Origin: Balneolaceae bacterium
GTDB lineage: Bacteria; Bacteroidota; Rhodothermia; Balneolales; Balneolaceae
Reading direction: 5' to 3'
NCBI GenBank assembly: GCA_034521495.1
Contig: JAXHMK010000013.1
Span: 1 to 64,000 of the forward strand
Length of the DNA stretch: 64,000 nucleotides
In this document: in pieces, positions 1-8,556 of the stretch
Position numbering within the stretch: position 1 is the stretch's first letter
Layout of the letters: every line of letters starts with the position of its first letter
Made by a program: the position numbers and the translations under genes
The notes under the pieces: model-generated
What the model saw: only the letters and a program-made list of their open reading frames with translations
Databases searched by the model: none
What the model was told of the DNA's origin: nothing

Positions 1-799
1 GTTCTTTCAGGTCTTCGTAACTCAGCAAAGAGAGAGCATTTTTGAACTTGCCCGTGCTGCAACGGCAGAAGAAGTGAACGGGCTGTCGATCCAGTTCTTT
101 AATTGTGAATGGTTCACAGGCTTTCTCCATTATGGAATCGATATACTGGTTGTTTTCAAGCATACTTGATACAGATGGCAGTTCCTTCACTGTTTTTTGC
201 AGTGATTCCATCACTGATTCATCGGATTCAGGGAGTCTTTGGATGAGCACGCCCCCGGCTTGATTTACATCCCCATTGTCTTTAAGGCTAACATCAAGCA
301 GAAAAGCGGACAATACCTGCTCCGATTGTACCATGTAATGAGCCATGTCTGAGAGTACATCTCCCTCTACAATCTCAATCGTACTGGTTCGCGGTTCGGC
401 TTCATTGTAAAGCGTTTTTGATACAGTGAGAAGGCCAAGCCCGATTCCGTCTCCAATTTTTACATCCGGCTGACTGTAATCAAGTTCTGCCGCCGGGTTT
501 TGGGAATAACCTCTGATCTCTCCCACACGATTGGCTTCAGCTACAAGAAGACCCACCGGCCCGTTTCCTTGAAGCTGAACTTTAATCCGTTCTTCGCCTT
601 TCAGTTCCGAGGCAAGGAGCATCGCTGCGGTGAGAGTCCGCCCGAGAAGTACGGTATTTAACATGGAAAGGCCATGATTCTTCTTCGCGGTTTGAACTAC
701 ATCCGTTGTTTTTACAACACTGATTTTAAACCGCCCTTCGGCTTCAATTCCCTTGATTAGTCTGTCGTTAAATTTAAATTCTTCTTTCTTCAGAGACAT
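1..799 (-). CDS. hslO: Hsp33 redox-regulated chaperone (partial, C-terminus off the window)
   Basis: Cytosolic holdase that is switched on by oxidation of four zinc-binding cysteines and protects unfolding proteins. The reverse strand is open for 266 codons from the ATG at 799 to the window edge. It shows the family pattern TTDVVQTAKKNHGLS near residue 31, RGYSQNPAAELDY in the middle, and the first cysteine pair C245-R-C247 followed by KNALSLLSYEDL. The family is about 290 residues long, so the second CxxC pair should lie just left of base 1. The start is followed by MSLKKEEFKF, a normal Hsp33 beginning. Family known, identification firm; completeness cannot be judged. Confidence 0.93.
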   Translation of the reverse strand, partial: MSLKKEEFKFNDRLIKGIEAEGRFKISVVKTTDVVQTAKKNHGLSMLNTVLLGRTLTAAMLLASELKGEERIKVQLQGNGPVGLLVAEANRVGEIRGYSQNPAAELDYSQPDVKIGDGIGLGLLTVSKTLYNEAEPRTSTIEIVEGDVLSDMAHYMVQSEQVLSAFLLDVSLKDNGDVNQAGGVLIQRLPESDESVMESLQKTVKELPSVSSMLENNQYIDSIMEKACEPFTIKELDRQPVHFFCRCSTGKFKNALSLLSYEDLKE

Positions 800-945
800 A
801 TGTTTAAATATTAAATATCCTTACAGATTATGAGTGATTTGAAACAAAATTTGGTCCCAAAATCGTTGCAAAGATACGGAGAAATCAGGCGATCAAATAA
901 CGGCTGTATATCTGAAAGATTGAGAATGTGTGAGATTATTTAAAC

Positions 946-1770
946 TCAGTGAAAAGCATTGCTAATCTGAGTAATTGAATATGAAGACGGAATATTCTCC
1001 TTCCTTACAAAAAGATAGATCGCCCCCATAAAAATGGATTGGAGGGACCACTGTACCACCCCCATTCCAATCACCAAAAGTACTCCAACTGCAATACCGG
1101 CAATTGCAGGGGCTCCACCAAATTGCAAGCTCAGAAAAATGATGAAAAAAATCGGGAAACTTATAAGTGCAAATAGTAATCCAAAACTAAAATGACCGAT
1201 AAGCTGCTCACCCCAGGAGTTTTTTAACATTTTTGCAGACAGTTTAAGTGAGGTGACCGGGCCTTTTCCCTCTACGATAAGAATAGGCAAAACAAGAAAA
1301 CTGATAACCGTCCAGCTCAATCCCAAAAATGCTGAGAATATTTTTCCAATCGAATCGGAGGAGTTTTCAAGAGAATTTATGATCAAACCAACTGTTGAGG
1401 CAATGAAGGTCCATCCCAAAAGTGGAGTAATTCTGTGAGTAACCATTTTTAGTGCTTGAGAAATTGTGGGTCTGCCGCCACGCATCACTTCAATGGCATA
1501 TACCACCGATGCAGAATTAAAAAACAACATCACAAAATAAGAGAGAAAATAGAAGAGAAAGAGATAAATGTACCCAAGCACTCCGGGCTGGTTCTCTAAA
1601 AAACGGATGGATTCGAGACTTCCCGTTGCAAAAAAGGGCAACATAAAACTGCCAATTATGAGCAGCGTAAAAATTCCTGAGAGAATTGGAAATATCAGGA
1701 TCATGGCATCTTCTTTTAAAACCCGGAAAGAGCTTTTCATTAACGACCACGTATTCGAAAACCGATGCAT
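946..1770 (-). CDS. Integral membrane protein, DUF6159-like
   Basis: A 274-residue inner-membrane protein with about six hydrophobic segments: near residues 24-48, 66-92, 112-132, 143-165, 192-214 and 220-252. The N-terminus (SFRVLKEDAMILIFPILSG) and the paired long helices resemble the DUF6159 family of uncharacterised membrane proteins. There are no catalytic motifs or signal peptide. It is transcribed with hslO upstream in the same orientation but 146 bp away, so it may have its own promoter. The ATG at 1770 is the natural start. Family assignment is from memory of the pattern and moderate; function unknown. Confidence 0.75.
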   Translation of the reverse strand: MHRFSNTWSLMKSSFRVLKEDAMILIFPILSGIFTLLIIGSFMLPFFATGSLESIRFLENQPGVLGYIYLFLFYFLSYFVMLFFNSASVVYAIEVMRGGRPTISQALKMVTHRITPLLGWTFIASTVGLIINSLENSSDSIGKIFSAFLGLSWTVISFLVLPILIVEGKGPVTSLKLSAKMLKNSWGEQLIGHFSFGLLFALISFPIFFIIFLSLQFGGAPAIAGIAVGVLLVIGMGVVQWSLQSIFMGAIYLFVRKENIPSSYSITQISNAFH

Positions 1771-1822
1771 AGGTATTGAATTTGTTTATTGACGATGTTC
1801 TAAAAAATATCAAAATGGCTGA

Positions 1823-1987
1823 TTAATAAAACAGGGCATAGTAGATCACATAAAACCAGCTAAGAATTCCATGGATAATAGCCCATATGATCGACTTGTT
1901 GACCGACCATGAGATGGTTACTGCCAATGCTGATCCGAGTGTAATACCGCCCCGAACGGATTCTTTTACCTTTCCATTATTTTCCAT
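1823..1987 (-). CDS. Small hydrophobic membrane protein (54 aa)
   Basis: Short reverse-strand frame of 54 residues beginning MENNGKVKESVRGG and ending YYALFY. A polar N-terminus is followed by hydrophobic stretches around residues 15-27 and 31-53, giving one or two membrane helices. It lies 52 bp upstream of the DUF6159-like gene in the same direction, so the two may be cotranscribed. The composition (Gly-Ser turn, Trp-Ser-Val-Asn-Lys loop) looks like a real small inner-membrane protein of this bacterial group rather than a chance frame. Function unknown. Confidence 0.55.
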   Translation of the reverse strand: MENNGKVKESVRGGITLGSALAVTISWSVNKSIIWAIIHGILSWFYVIYYALFY

Positions 1988-2113
1988 CACTCTTTAAACT
2001 TTGTTAGAGTTTTATTTACAATTTTATGCATATATAATGCTGTATTTAGTAATGATATTTCGAGAATTCAAACACAATACGATCTTCTCTGGTAATTATT
2101 TACAGCAGGAAAT

Positions 2114-2142
2114 AAAAAAAGCAACCCGTTTTACCGGGTTGC
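2114..2142 (-). terminator. Rho-independent terminator of the leucine dehydrogenase gene
   Basis: Read on the reverse strand: an 8-bp perfect stem GCAACCCG/CGGGTTGC with a 6-nt loop, followed at once by seven T. It lies 84 bp after the stop codon of the dehydrogenase at 2226 and fits a simple intrinsic terminator. Confidence 0.8.
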
Positions 2143-2225
2143 CCTGTATGGTGAGCTATGGGTCTCTTACCTGCTCATTTTAAACTCTCTCTTCGTCTTA
2201 TCTATTTTGGCTCATGTGATTAAGA

Positions 2226-3350
2226 TTAGGTTAAAATATTTTTAAGACTGCCAATATTTTGAATACGCTTTTCGGCAAGTTTATTGGATGCTTCAATCGG
2301 GGTCAGATTATGATTTTCAGCATATTCAAAAATGTTGAGAACGGTATCATAAATTTCAGCAGTTTTCTCCATCGCAAGGTTTTCATTATATCCCTGGGCT
2401 TGTAGTTCACTTGATATATTGATGATTCCACCGGCATTTATTACGTAATCGGGTGTGTATAAAATTCCTCTGTCCTGAAGCATCTGTCCGTGCTCTTGTT
2501 CATCATCCAAAATATTGTTTGCACCACCGGCAATAATATCACAGGATAGATGGGGAATGGTGTCCTCATTGATAATTCCACCGAGTGCACAAGGACTTAA
2601 TATGTGGAGATCGAGTGTATAAATTTCATCGGGGTTTACAACTTTTGCTCCTGTCTCCTCTGCAAGTTTATGGGCTTTTTCATCAAAAATATCAGTGATA
2701 AAGAGGCTGACATTTTCGTTCTCCAGGTGTTTTGCAAGATAGGTTGCAACCGAGCCCGCACCCTGAATTCCAATTCGTTTTTCAGAGAGCGAATCACTGC
2801 CATAGGCTTTTTTTGCGGCCGCTTTTATTCCCATATACACGCCATAAGCAGTTACAGGTGAGGGGTCGCCACTGCCGCCAAGAGATTTTGGAATTCCGGT
2901 TACGTAGTCTGTTTCTGTATGAATCCAGCTCATTTCGCGCTCTGTCATTCCAACATCTTCGGCAGTAAAATACCGGCCGCCTAAACCGTCAATAAATTTT
3001 CCAAAAGCACGAAACATCTCTTCGGTTTTGTCAGTTCTGGAATCGCCAATGATGACCGCTTTTCCACCCCCAAAATTCAGGCCCGATATAGCTGCTTTAT
3101 AGGTCATGCCCCGGGAAAGTCTTAAAACATCTTTGATGGCCTCATTTTCGGAAGCATAATTCCACATTCGGGTGCCGCCTAAAGCGGGCCCGAGTGTGGT
3201 ATCATGGATTGCAACAATTGCTTTCAACCCGACCTCTGGGCGAGAGCAAAATACAAGTTGTTCGTGCTCCATGTTTTCAAGCTTCGAAAAAAGAGGATAG
3301 TTATTATTTGATGATACTTTGTTATCAGAAAACAGAACAGAATTTTTCAT
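2226..3350 (-). CDS. ldh: Glu/Leu/Phe/Val dehydrogenase, leucine dehydrogenase type
   Basis: Cytosolic NAD-dependent oxidative deamination of branched-chain amino acids to 2-oxo acids. Length 374 residues, normal for leucine dehydrogenases. The substrate domain carries LGGTRMWNY (residues ~57-65), RGMTYKAAISGLNFGGGKAV with the Gly-rich catalytic-lysine motif near residue 80-99, and TAEDVGMT near 129. The Rossmann half begins near residue 190 with GIQGAGSVATYLAKHL, a GxGxxA-type nucleotide fold. ILSPCALGG and GGANNIL follow as in the family. The N-terminus has about 25 extra residues before MEHEQLVF. Stand-alone gene ending in its own terminator. Substrate preference among Leu, Val and Phe cannot be read from the sequence. 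Confidence 0.9.
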   Translation of the reverse strand: MKNSVLFSDNKVSSNNNYPLFSKLENMEHEQLVFCSRPEVGLKAIVAIHDTTLGPALGGTRMWNYASENEAIKDVLRLSRGMTYKAAISGLNFGGGKAVIIGDSRTDKTEEMFRAFGKFIDGLGGRYFTAEDVGMTEREMSWIHTETDYVTGIPKSLGGSGDPSPVTAYGVYMGIKAAAKKAYGSDSLSEKRIGIQGAGSVATYLAKHLENENVSLFITDIFDEKAHKLAEETGAKVVNPDEIYTLDLHILSPCALGGIINEDTIPHLSCDIIAGGANNILDDEQEHGQMLQDRGILYTPDYVINAGGIINISSELQAQGYNENLAMEKTAEIYDTVLNIFEYAENHNLTPIEASNKLAEKRIQNIGSLKNILT

Positions 3351-3549
3351 AAATAACAGATAACCCTATACGATAAAAATTGCTTTGGTAGCGCTTCCAA
3401 ATATATAAAGTTTTATGAATTATTTATAATTATCTGTAAATAAATTTTACTTTCTGAATTCACTGAACTCATTGATAGAAAAGACTTTAATGTTAAATAA
3501 TTATAAATGAGCCTGATCTGCTATGAGCCTGTTTTGGAATAGTTGAATA

Positions 3550-3697
3550 GAAGGCTTTGCAAAACTCTGACCGTCATCCTGAACTTTCCCATCGTTCCTC
3601 CGGGGGATTCAGGATCTCCAGATACTGGCTATAAAGACGAATGGAGAATCTGAATCGAGTTCAGATTGACCAATAACCACGGTTTTGCAAAGCCCTC
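3550..3697 (+). mobile_element. R1 MITE-like element, copy 1
   Basis: 148-bp non-coding element with terminal inverted repeats GAAGGCTTTGCAAAAC / GTTTTGCAAAGCCCTC. It is flanked by the 5-bp direct repeat GAATA at 3545-3549 and 3698-3702, read as a target-site duplication. The interior has smaller inverted repeats (TCATCCTGAACT...GATTCAGGAT and AGAATCTGAA...TTCAGATT). It sits alone in the gap between the divergent dehydrogenase and AsmA-like genes; the rest of that gap holds nothing recognisable. Confidence 0.88.
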
Positions 3698-3733
3698 GAA
3701 TAATGTACTTTTCTAATCTTTAAAAATGACAAG

Positions 3734-4411
3734 ATGATGCAAAAAGGACTAAAAATAGTTGTAGGAATATTTGTTGTATTAGCCGCCGTATTTATCATTT
3801 TGAATGTGACTATTGACGGTATTGTGAAATCAACAATTGAAACGAGTGGGTCGGAGTTGTATCAAACAGAGGTGAAGGTTGGTAATGTTAATGTTTCTGT
3901 TTGGAATGGATCAAGTGAAATCAATGAATTTGTAGTTTATAATCCCGGACAATTCAGTGATCAACCGGCAATAGAGATGGATGAAATCCATTTGAAATTT
4001 GATCTGACAACCATGTTATCGGATACAATTCTTATCGAAAATATTCGGATATCCGGTGCAAGGCTTTTTTTCGAGCAACAGGGATTTGGCATCAATCTAA
4101 GGCAGTTGAATGAGAATATGAATCTTTCGGAGGAGGATGATGAACCGGTTGTGGTGATTGATTATCTGATAATGGAAAATGCGACAGTTAGAGTGAGCAG
4201 TACAATTGACCGCGAAAGAACAGCAGAAGCAAGTATTGAGACTTTTGAGCTTGAGGGAATTGGCCGTAATGGGAGTAATACTATAAAACAGAGTATGCAA
4301 CAAATAATGGAGCCATTGATTGAACGAGCAATTCGAGAAGCGATGACCGGTGGTTTACTGCAGCAACTCGAAAACAGGATAAAGGATCTGCTTGGCGGGG
4401 ATGATAATTAG
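3734..4411 (+). CDS. AsmA-like / DUF748-type membrane-anchored protein
   Basis: 225-residue protein with one N-terminal membrane helix (residues ~5-25) followed by a soluble periplasmic domain. The pattern VGNVNVSVWNGSSEI, ILIENIRISGARL and VVVIDYLIMENATVRV is the beta-rich repeat seen at the start of AsmA/DUF748/TamB-like proteins that bridge or regulate the outer membrane. It is much shorter than true AsmA and ends in an amphipathic region (residues ~190-220). The larger protein at 8557-10164 has the same N-terminal design, so the two may be distant paralogues. Start at the first of two tandem ATG codons. Exact role unknown. Confidence 0.75.
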   Translation: MMQKGLKIVVGIFVVLAAVFIILNVTIDGIVKSTIETSGSELYQTEVKVGNVNVSVWNGSSEINEFVVYNPGQFSDQPAIEMDEIHLKFDLTTMLSDTILIENIRISGARLFFEQQGFGINLRQLNENMNLSEEDDEPVVVIDYLIMENATVRVSSTIDRERTAEASIETFELEGIGRNGSNTIKQSMQQIMEPLIERAIREAMTGGLLQQLENRIKDLLGGDDN

Positions 4412-4413
4412 TT

Positions 4414-5295
4414 TTACGCATCCAGGACTATTTGAAAAAGAATCATAGCTATAGCTGTAATGATCATTAAAATATATACACGGTGAGACTTTAACTCATC
4501 GCGGGCATCAGGTAAAAGTTCCCTGAAAACCATCCAGAACATAGCGCCTGCAGCAATTCCCAGGCCAATGGGCAGGTAGGTTTTAAATGCCAGTACAAAT
4601 AAAAACGCCGGAACGGCCATAATGGGCTGAGGCAGGCTGCTGAATATACTCCAAAAAGCCGCCTTCCGAACAGTAGTTCCGCGCGGAATAAGAATAAGGC
4701 TGATAGCCAGCCCTTCCGGTATGTTATGGATGGCAATTGCAATGGAGATGAAGGAGCCAAAGGATGAGCTTTCGCCAAACGATACTCCAACGCCAACTCC
4801 TTCAGCAAATGAGTGAACCGTCATAATACCAACAATCATCAACATTTTAATGGCGCTTGCACCGGTTACCTGTCCTATCGAATAATCTTCATCGGTATTG
4901 TCAAGAATCTTATGAGAGAGCAACACCAGTATTCCGCCTGCAATGAGGCCGCCGATAACTTTAATGATGCTATATTCCACCCCTTCAATCGTAAAACCCT
5001 CATAAACAAGCCCGATGCTTGCCCCGAGCATCAGGCCGGCGGCAACTGAATTTCCAACTCCAAGCCACTTATTGTCGAAACTTTTTATAAATAAAAAAGG
5101 TATTGCCCCGAAACCTGTGGTTGCAGCCGTTATGAATGCAGCTACAAACACATGATAGATAGTCACGTTTCCGTCAGTCATATCTCCCACCACCCAGTAG
5201 GAAGCTGCCATAACAGCTATGAGCAGGAGTACAGCAATTGCGCCATTAAGAAAATCGTTTTCTTTAGGCCGTTCGATTGAATTTTTAGCGCTCAT
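4414..5295 (-). CDS. ZIP family divalent metal transporter (ZupT-like)
   Basis: Inner-membrane importer for zinc, iron or related divalent cations. 293 residues with about eight helices. The two metal-binding helices are clear: HSFAEGVGVG (helix IV) and AIHNIPEGLA (helix V), matching the H-x-x-x-E and HNxPEG signatures of ZIP proteins. Its stop codon is 2 bp from the stop of the convergent AsmA-like gene, so the two transcripts must overlap. N-terminal 20 residues are polar and cytosolic, a little longer than usual. Which metal it carries cannot be told from sequence. Confidence 0.9.
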   Translation of the reverse strand: MSAKNSIERPKENDFLNGAIAVLLLIAVMAASYWVVGDMTDGNVTIYHVFVAAFITAATTGFGAIPFLFIKSFDNKWLGVGNSVAAGLMLGASIGLVYEGFTIEGVEYSIIKVIGGLIAGGILVLLSHKILDNTDEDYSIGQVTGASAIKMLMIVGIMTVHSFAEGVGVGVSFGESSSFGSFISIAIAIHNIPEGLAISLILIPRGTTVRKAAFWSIFSSLPQPIMAVPAFLFVLAFKTYLPIGLGIAAGAMFWMVFRELLPDARDELKSHRVYILMIITAIAMILFQIVLDA

Positions 5296-5416
5296 CTACG
5301 GAGTTTAACAATTGAGAGGTGGAAGATTCGTTCGTTTGTATACGAATTCTACGGAATGTTTAGAGTGGATAAAATATAAATTGTAATAGAAGAGCTTTAC
5401 ATTATCGATAAATCTA

Positions 5417-5767
5417 TTATTTCAGCGTCTCCTGATCTTTCATTGGCAATTTTGCTACTACCAGGTCATAGGAATTCATGATCCATGATTTAAGCAAATC
5501 ATCCGGGAGATTGTTAGGCATCTTTACAGTGTTCCAGTGTTTCTTATTCATATGATAACCGGGAATAACAATGTCGGGATATTTTTCACGGAGCTCTATA
5601 GCTTTAGCCGGTTCACATTTTACATTCAAGCTGTCAAATTGATCCACATTGCAAAGTGCAAATATCTTTCCCTTTACTTTGAACACGAGCGTGTTATTAT
5701 CAAACGGAAACTCCTCGTTTACTTTTCGAAAAGACAGGCAATAGTCGCGGAATTTTTGAATGTTCAT
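5417..5767 (-). CDS. MmcQ/YjbR family protein
   Basis: 116-residue cytosolic protein of the MmcQ/YjbR (DUF419) family, which has a double-wing DNA-binding-like fold and no settled function. Typical features: FRDYCLSFRKVNEEFPFDN at the start, VFKVKGKIFALCNVD in the first half, and GYHMNKKHWNTV with the conserved W in the second. It follows the exported protein gene at 5782 by 14 bp in the same direction, so they probably share a transcript. Confidence 0.88.
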   Translation of the reverse strand: MNIQKFRDYCLSFRKVNEEFPFDNNTLVFKVKGKIFALCNVDQFDSLNVKCEPAKAIELREKYPDIVIPGYHMNKKHWNTVKMPNNLPDDLLKSWIMNSYDLVVAKLPMKDQETLK

Positions 5768-5781
5768 AAGCGGACCCAGTT

Positions 5782-6318
5782 TTAATTCGCCTGTTTATAA
5801 TCATCAATAAACTGATTTATTACATTTTCTGCCGCCTGGTTTATCAGCGGAAGCCGATCCTGCGAGACAATGCCAACCATTCCGGTATCCCAGGTACTGG
5901 CTGATGTTTGAAGATCTCTGTTTAAGATGAGTTTTACAGGCTGGTAAAGCTGAAGATTTATCGAAAAGGGAATAAGCCCGTTATCCAATCTCATGGTATT
6001 AATATGCATATACAGAAAGGGAATGTCGGCGGAAGATTCTACCTCTTCATCAGATATAAATCTAATTCCGGCTTCTACAAGTTGATTGATCGCCTGCTGA
6101 CGTATCACGGAAGGGGTTAGAGAATCGTGATCCACTACTTGCCGGCTGCCCTCAATATTTGCTGTAAATCCAAATTCCTGGAGACCCTGCAGTGAAATTC
6201 TGCCCCTTTCAATTTCATTTTGGGCAAAAAGTGATGCCGGAAAAATTATGAATAACAAAAGAATTGCAAGCTTTATTTGATTTAAAAACCATTTTTCTGA
6301 AAGCAATTGGGTATCCAT
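5782..6318 (-). CDS. Exported protein of unknown function
   Basis: 178-residue protein with a Sec signal peptide: a polar start, a hydrophobic core LAILLLFIIFPASLFAQ near residues 17-33 and a likely cut after AQ. The mature part contains no motif I recognise; it is acidic and contains the segments VDHDSLTPSVIRQQAINQL and LINQAAENVINQFIDDY, the latter likely helical. I chose the ATG at 6318 over the in-frame GTG two codons earlier. First gene of a two-gene unit with the MmcQ/YjbR gene. Function unknown. Confidence 0.75.
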   Translation of the reverse strand: MDTQLLSEKWFLNQIKLAILLLFIIFPASLFAQNEIERGRISLQGLQEFGFTANIEGSRQVVDHDSLTPSVIRQQAINQLVEAGIRFISDEEVESSADIPFLYMHINTMRLDNGLIPFSINLQLYQPVKLILNRDLQTSASTWDTGMVGIVSQDRLPLINQAAENVINQFIDDYKQAN

Positions 6319-6500
6319 AATCACGACCGTTTTGGGTATAGTTTTTCGTGTTTCTATTTACAATATAACAGATGATCTGAATTTGCAAAGAGGAGCTTCT
6401 GCATCTATTTAGTGTTATTAGAAAGCTCATTATACCCTAAGAAAAACGTCAAGATCAAGGCGAGGGAAAAGTGCCGATGCTTCTGGCATGTTTTCTAATA

Positions 6501-6740
6501 GAAGGTTTTGCAAAACTCTGACCGTCATCCTGAACTTCATATCCCTGGAGAATCAGAACTAGTGCCGACGCCTCCGGCATGTTTCTCAGCAGAAGGTTTT
6601 GCAAAAACTTTCGACCGTCATCCTGAACTTTTCCATGGATCCCTCGGGGATTCAGGATCTCCAGATACTGGCTATAAAGACCAATGGAGAATCTGAATCG
6701 AGTTCAGATTGACCAATAACCACGGTTTTGCAAAGCCCTC
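6501..6740 (+). mobile_element. R1 MITE-like element, copy 2 (internally duplicated)
   Basis: Outer ends match R1 (GAAGGTTTTGCAAAAC at 6501; GTTTTGCAAAGCCCTC ending 6740) and are flanked by TAATA at 6496-6500 and 6741-6745. Inside, a truncated left part (6501-6540) is followed by a short palindromic motif GTGCCGACGCCTCCGGCA and then a nearly complete copy from 6592. The same GTGCCG...GGCA motif also stands just left of the element near 6472, so a flank-plus-left-end duplication is likely. It fills most of the gap between the exported protein and dedA-like genes. Confidence 0.78.
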
Positions 6741-6749
6741 TAATAAACA

Positions 6750-7340
6750 CTATTTATTTCTGATGATATATATGATATAAGAGAGTATAATGAATCCAAA
6801 AACAGCGAATCCAACAGGGTCCAGGTAAGCCTCAACTCGGTGGTAATTTCGGCCAAGTATCTGTCCAAAGTAGGTTAGCAAACCTATCCAAATTGTAGTG
6901 CCGGCAACAGACAGAGAGATAAAACTAAAGAAGTTCATGCGTGCAACTCCGGCGGGAATGGAGATGAGTGTTCGTATACCGGGAATTAAGCGGCAAATGA
7001 ATACGGAAGAGGCATCATGCCGTTCAAACCACCGGGTGGCTCTGTCGATATCGTTAGGACTCAACATTATCCATCGCCCATATTTTTGTGCCCAACTCTT
7101 AATTTTATCCTCGCCAATTTTTAATCCGAGGTAATAAAATGGAATCGTTCCAAGAACTGAACCGAAAGTACCCGCAACTATCACTCCAAAGAAATTAAGT
7201 TCTCCCTGCTCCGTTACAAATCCGGCAAACGGCATGATTACCTCCGATGGAATAGGCGGAAAGATGTTTTCAAGAATCATCAAAAAAGCAATTCCGGGAT
7301 ACCCAATCGACTCAATGATATTTTTTACCCAATCAAACAT
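6750..7340 (-). CDS. DedA family membrane protein
   Basis: 196-residue inner-membrane protein of the DedA/VTT family, related to undecaprenyl-phosphate and phospholipid flippases. Family signatures are present: ENIFPPIPSEVIMPFAGF (residues ~24-41, with the conserved E and P-x-P-S-E), GSVLGTIPFYYLG near 60, and RLIPGIRTLISIPAG near 117-131. Final helix FGFIILSYIIYIIRNK. It is 34 bp downstream of the AI-2E gene in the same direction, suggesting one transcript of two membrane proteins. Length is normal. Confidence 0.92.
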   Translation of the reverse strand: MFDWVKNIIESIGYPGIAFLMILENIFPPIPSEVIMPFAGFVTEQGELNFFGVIVAGTFGSVLGTIPFYYLGLKIGEDKIKSWAQKYGRWIMLSPNDIDRATRWFERHDASSVFICRLIPGIRTLISIPAGVARMNFFSFISLSVAGTTIWIGLLTYFGQILGRNYHRVEAYLDPVGFAVFGFIILSYIIYIIRNK

Positions 7341-7374
7341 AGATAGTTCAGAAATTTAGAATACGAAATAAAGA

Positions 7375-8457
7375 TTACTCGGAATCTTGACCGGATTGAA
7401 GAAAACTGAGCTGGATAGTGTGCCGTTCCGTCCCGCGCGTTCCAAGCAGGTATCCAATCGGTTTGAGTGATTCGATATTTTCACAAACAATTTTCATCAT
7501 GGCCAGGTAGGGAATAACCATAAACATTCCGGGCATGCCCCATATCATGCCTCCCGCGATCAGTGAAAAGATAATGACCAGCGGATTGATCTGAACATAG
7601 GAGCCTGTAATATTGGGAGTGAGAATATTGTTCTCGAAAAACTGCACCACAAAGAACTGCCCCACAACACCAAGTGCAACACCGGGCGATTGGGTTGCAA
7701 CTACAAAAATAAAGACAATTCCATATCCTATAACTGTGCCCAGGTAAGGAATGAGATTAAAGATCGCCGCGATAATTCCAAATAAAATGGCATACTGAAC
7801 ACCAATAAGATAAAATCCCAGGGAGTTGATCCCCATCAGCACAAAACAAACAATAAAAAGTCCTTTCATATATTTTGGCACAACTTCAGATGCCTGCTCA
7901 ATGATATTATCGGCAATATTCTGTTTATCGTCAGGAACCAACAACTGGATAAAATTTTTGAACTTATCCCGGTAAAAAAGAAGAAGAAATGTGTACACGG
8001 GAACAAGTGCTACAGCCAGAATTGAGTTTGCTGTTGCCGTAAAAAATGTTTGTAGATATTGGCCTGTGTTTCCTACAGCATTTTTAATCATTGAATCTTG
8101 TTCACTTTCCTGAACCCCGATTAAACTACCGAGTGAACGCTGGAAACTGCTTAGATTCTGTCGAAACTGTTCCTGTATCTCAGGAAGATCTGCTGTAAAT
8201 GTAGCTACTAACAGAGCCATACCATAAACAGATCCAATGACTATCACCGTTGTAAAAATAATGAGTACAAAGTTGGTGAGGATTCTTGACAACCCTTTTT
8301 TTTCGAGCCGTTCTGCAGCCGGGTAAAGCAGGTATGCAAGGAGTATGGAAAAGCAGAGAGGAACGAGAAGTGTTTTTGTGATGATAAGCGCAGCAATAAT
8401 CAGAAATGCGAGCGATAACAGGATAAGAGACCGAATAACAAGTGGATATTTGTCCAT
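7375..8457 (-). CDS. AI-2E family transporter (PerM/TqsA-like)
   Basis: 360-residue inner-membrane protein with eight or so helices. The family hallmarks are the N-terminal paired helices with LLAYLLYPAAERLEKKGL, the long amphipathic region (~95-130), and the C-terminal half AIFNLIPYLGTVIG and ITGSYVQINPLVIIFSLIAGG, which contains the conserved N-P-L segment. Members export autoinducer-2 or other small molecules, or work as Na+/H+ antiporters in halophiles; the substrate here is not known. The last 25 residues are polar and cytosolic. Confidence 0.88.
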   Translation of the reverse strand: MDKYPLVIRSLILLSLAFLIIAALIITKTLLVPLCFSILLAYLLYPAAERLEKKGLSRILTNFVLIIFTTVIVIGSVYGMALLVATFTADLPEIQEQFRQNLSSFQRSLGSLIGVQESEQDSMIKNAVGNTGQYLQTFFTATANSILAVALVPVYTFLLLFYRDKFKNFIQLLVPDDKQNIADNIIEQASEVVPKYMKGLFIVCFVLMGINSLGFYLIGVQYAILFGIIAAIFNLIPYLGTVIGYGIVFIFVVATQSPGVALGVVGQFFVVQFFENNILTPNITGSYVQINPLVIIFSLIAGGMIWGMPGMFMVIPYLAMMKIVCENIESLKPIGYLLGTRGTERHTIQLSFLQSGQDSE

Positions 8458-8556
8458 AGAAATAGAGTTTAAATACGATCAGCCTTATTTATGTGATGAT
8501 TATTAACTTGATTGCATATAATTATTCGCGAACAACCGGAATTACGCTCCTATCGG

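Noticed and set aside
6508-6696. Open frame inside R1 copy 2
   Set aside because: It only translates the repeat.
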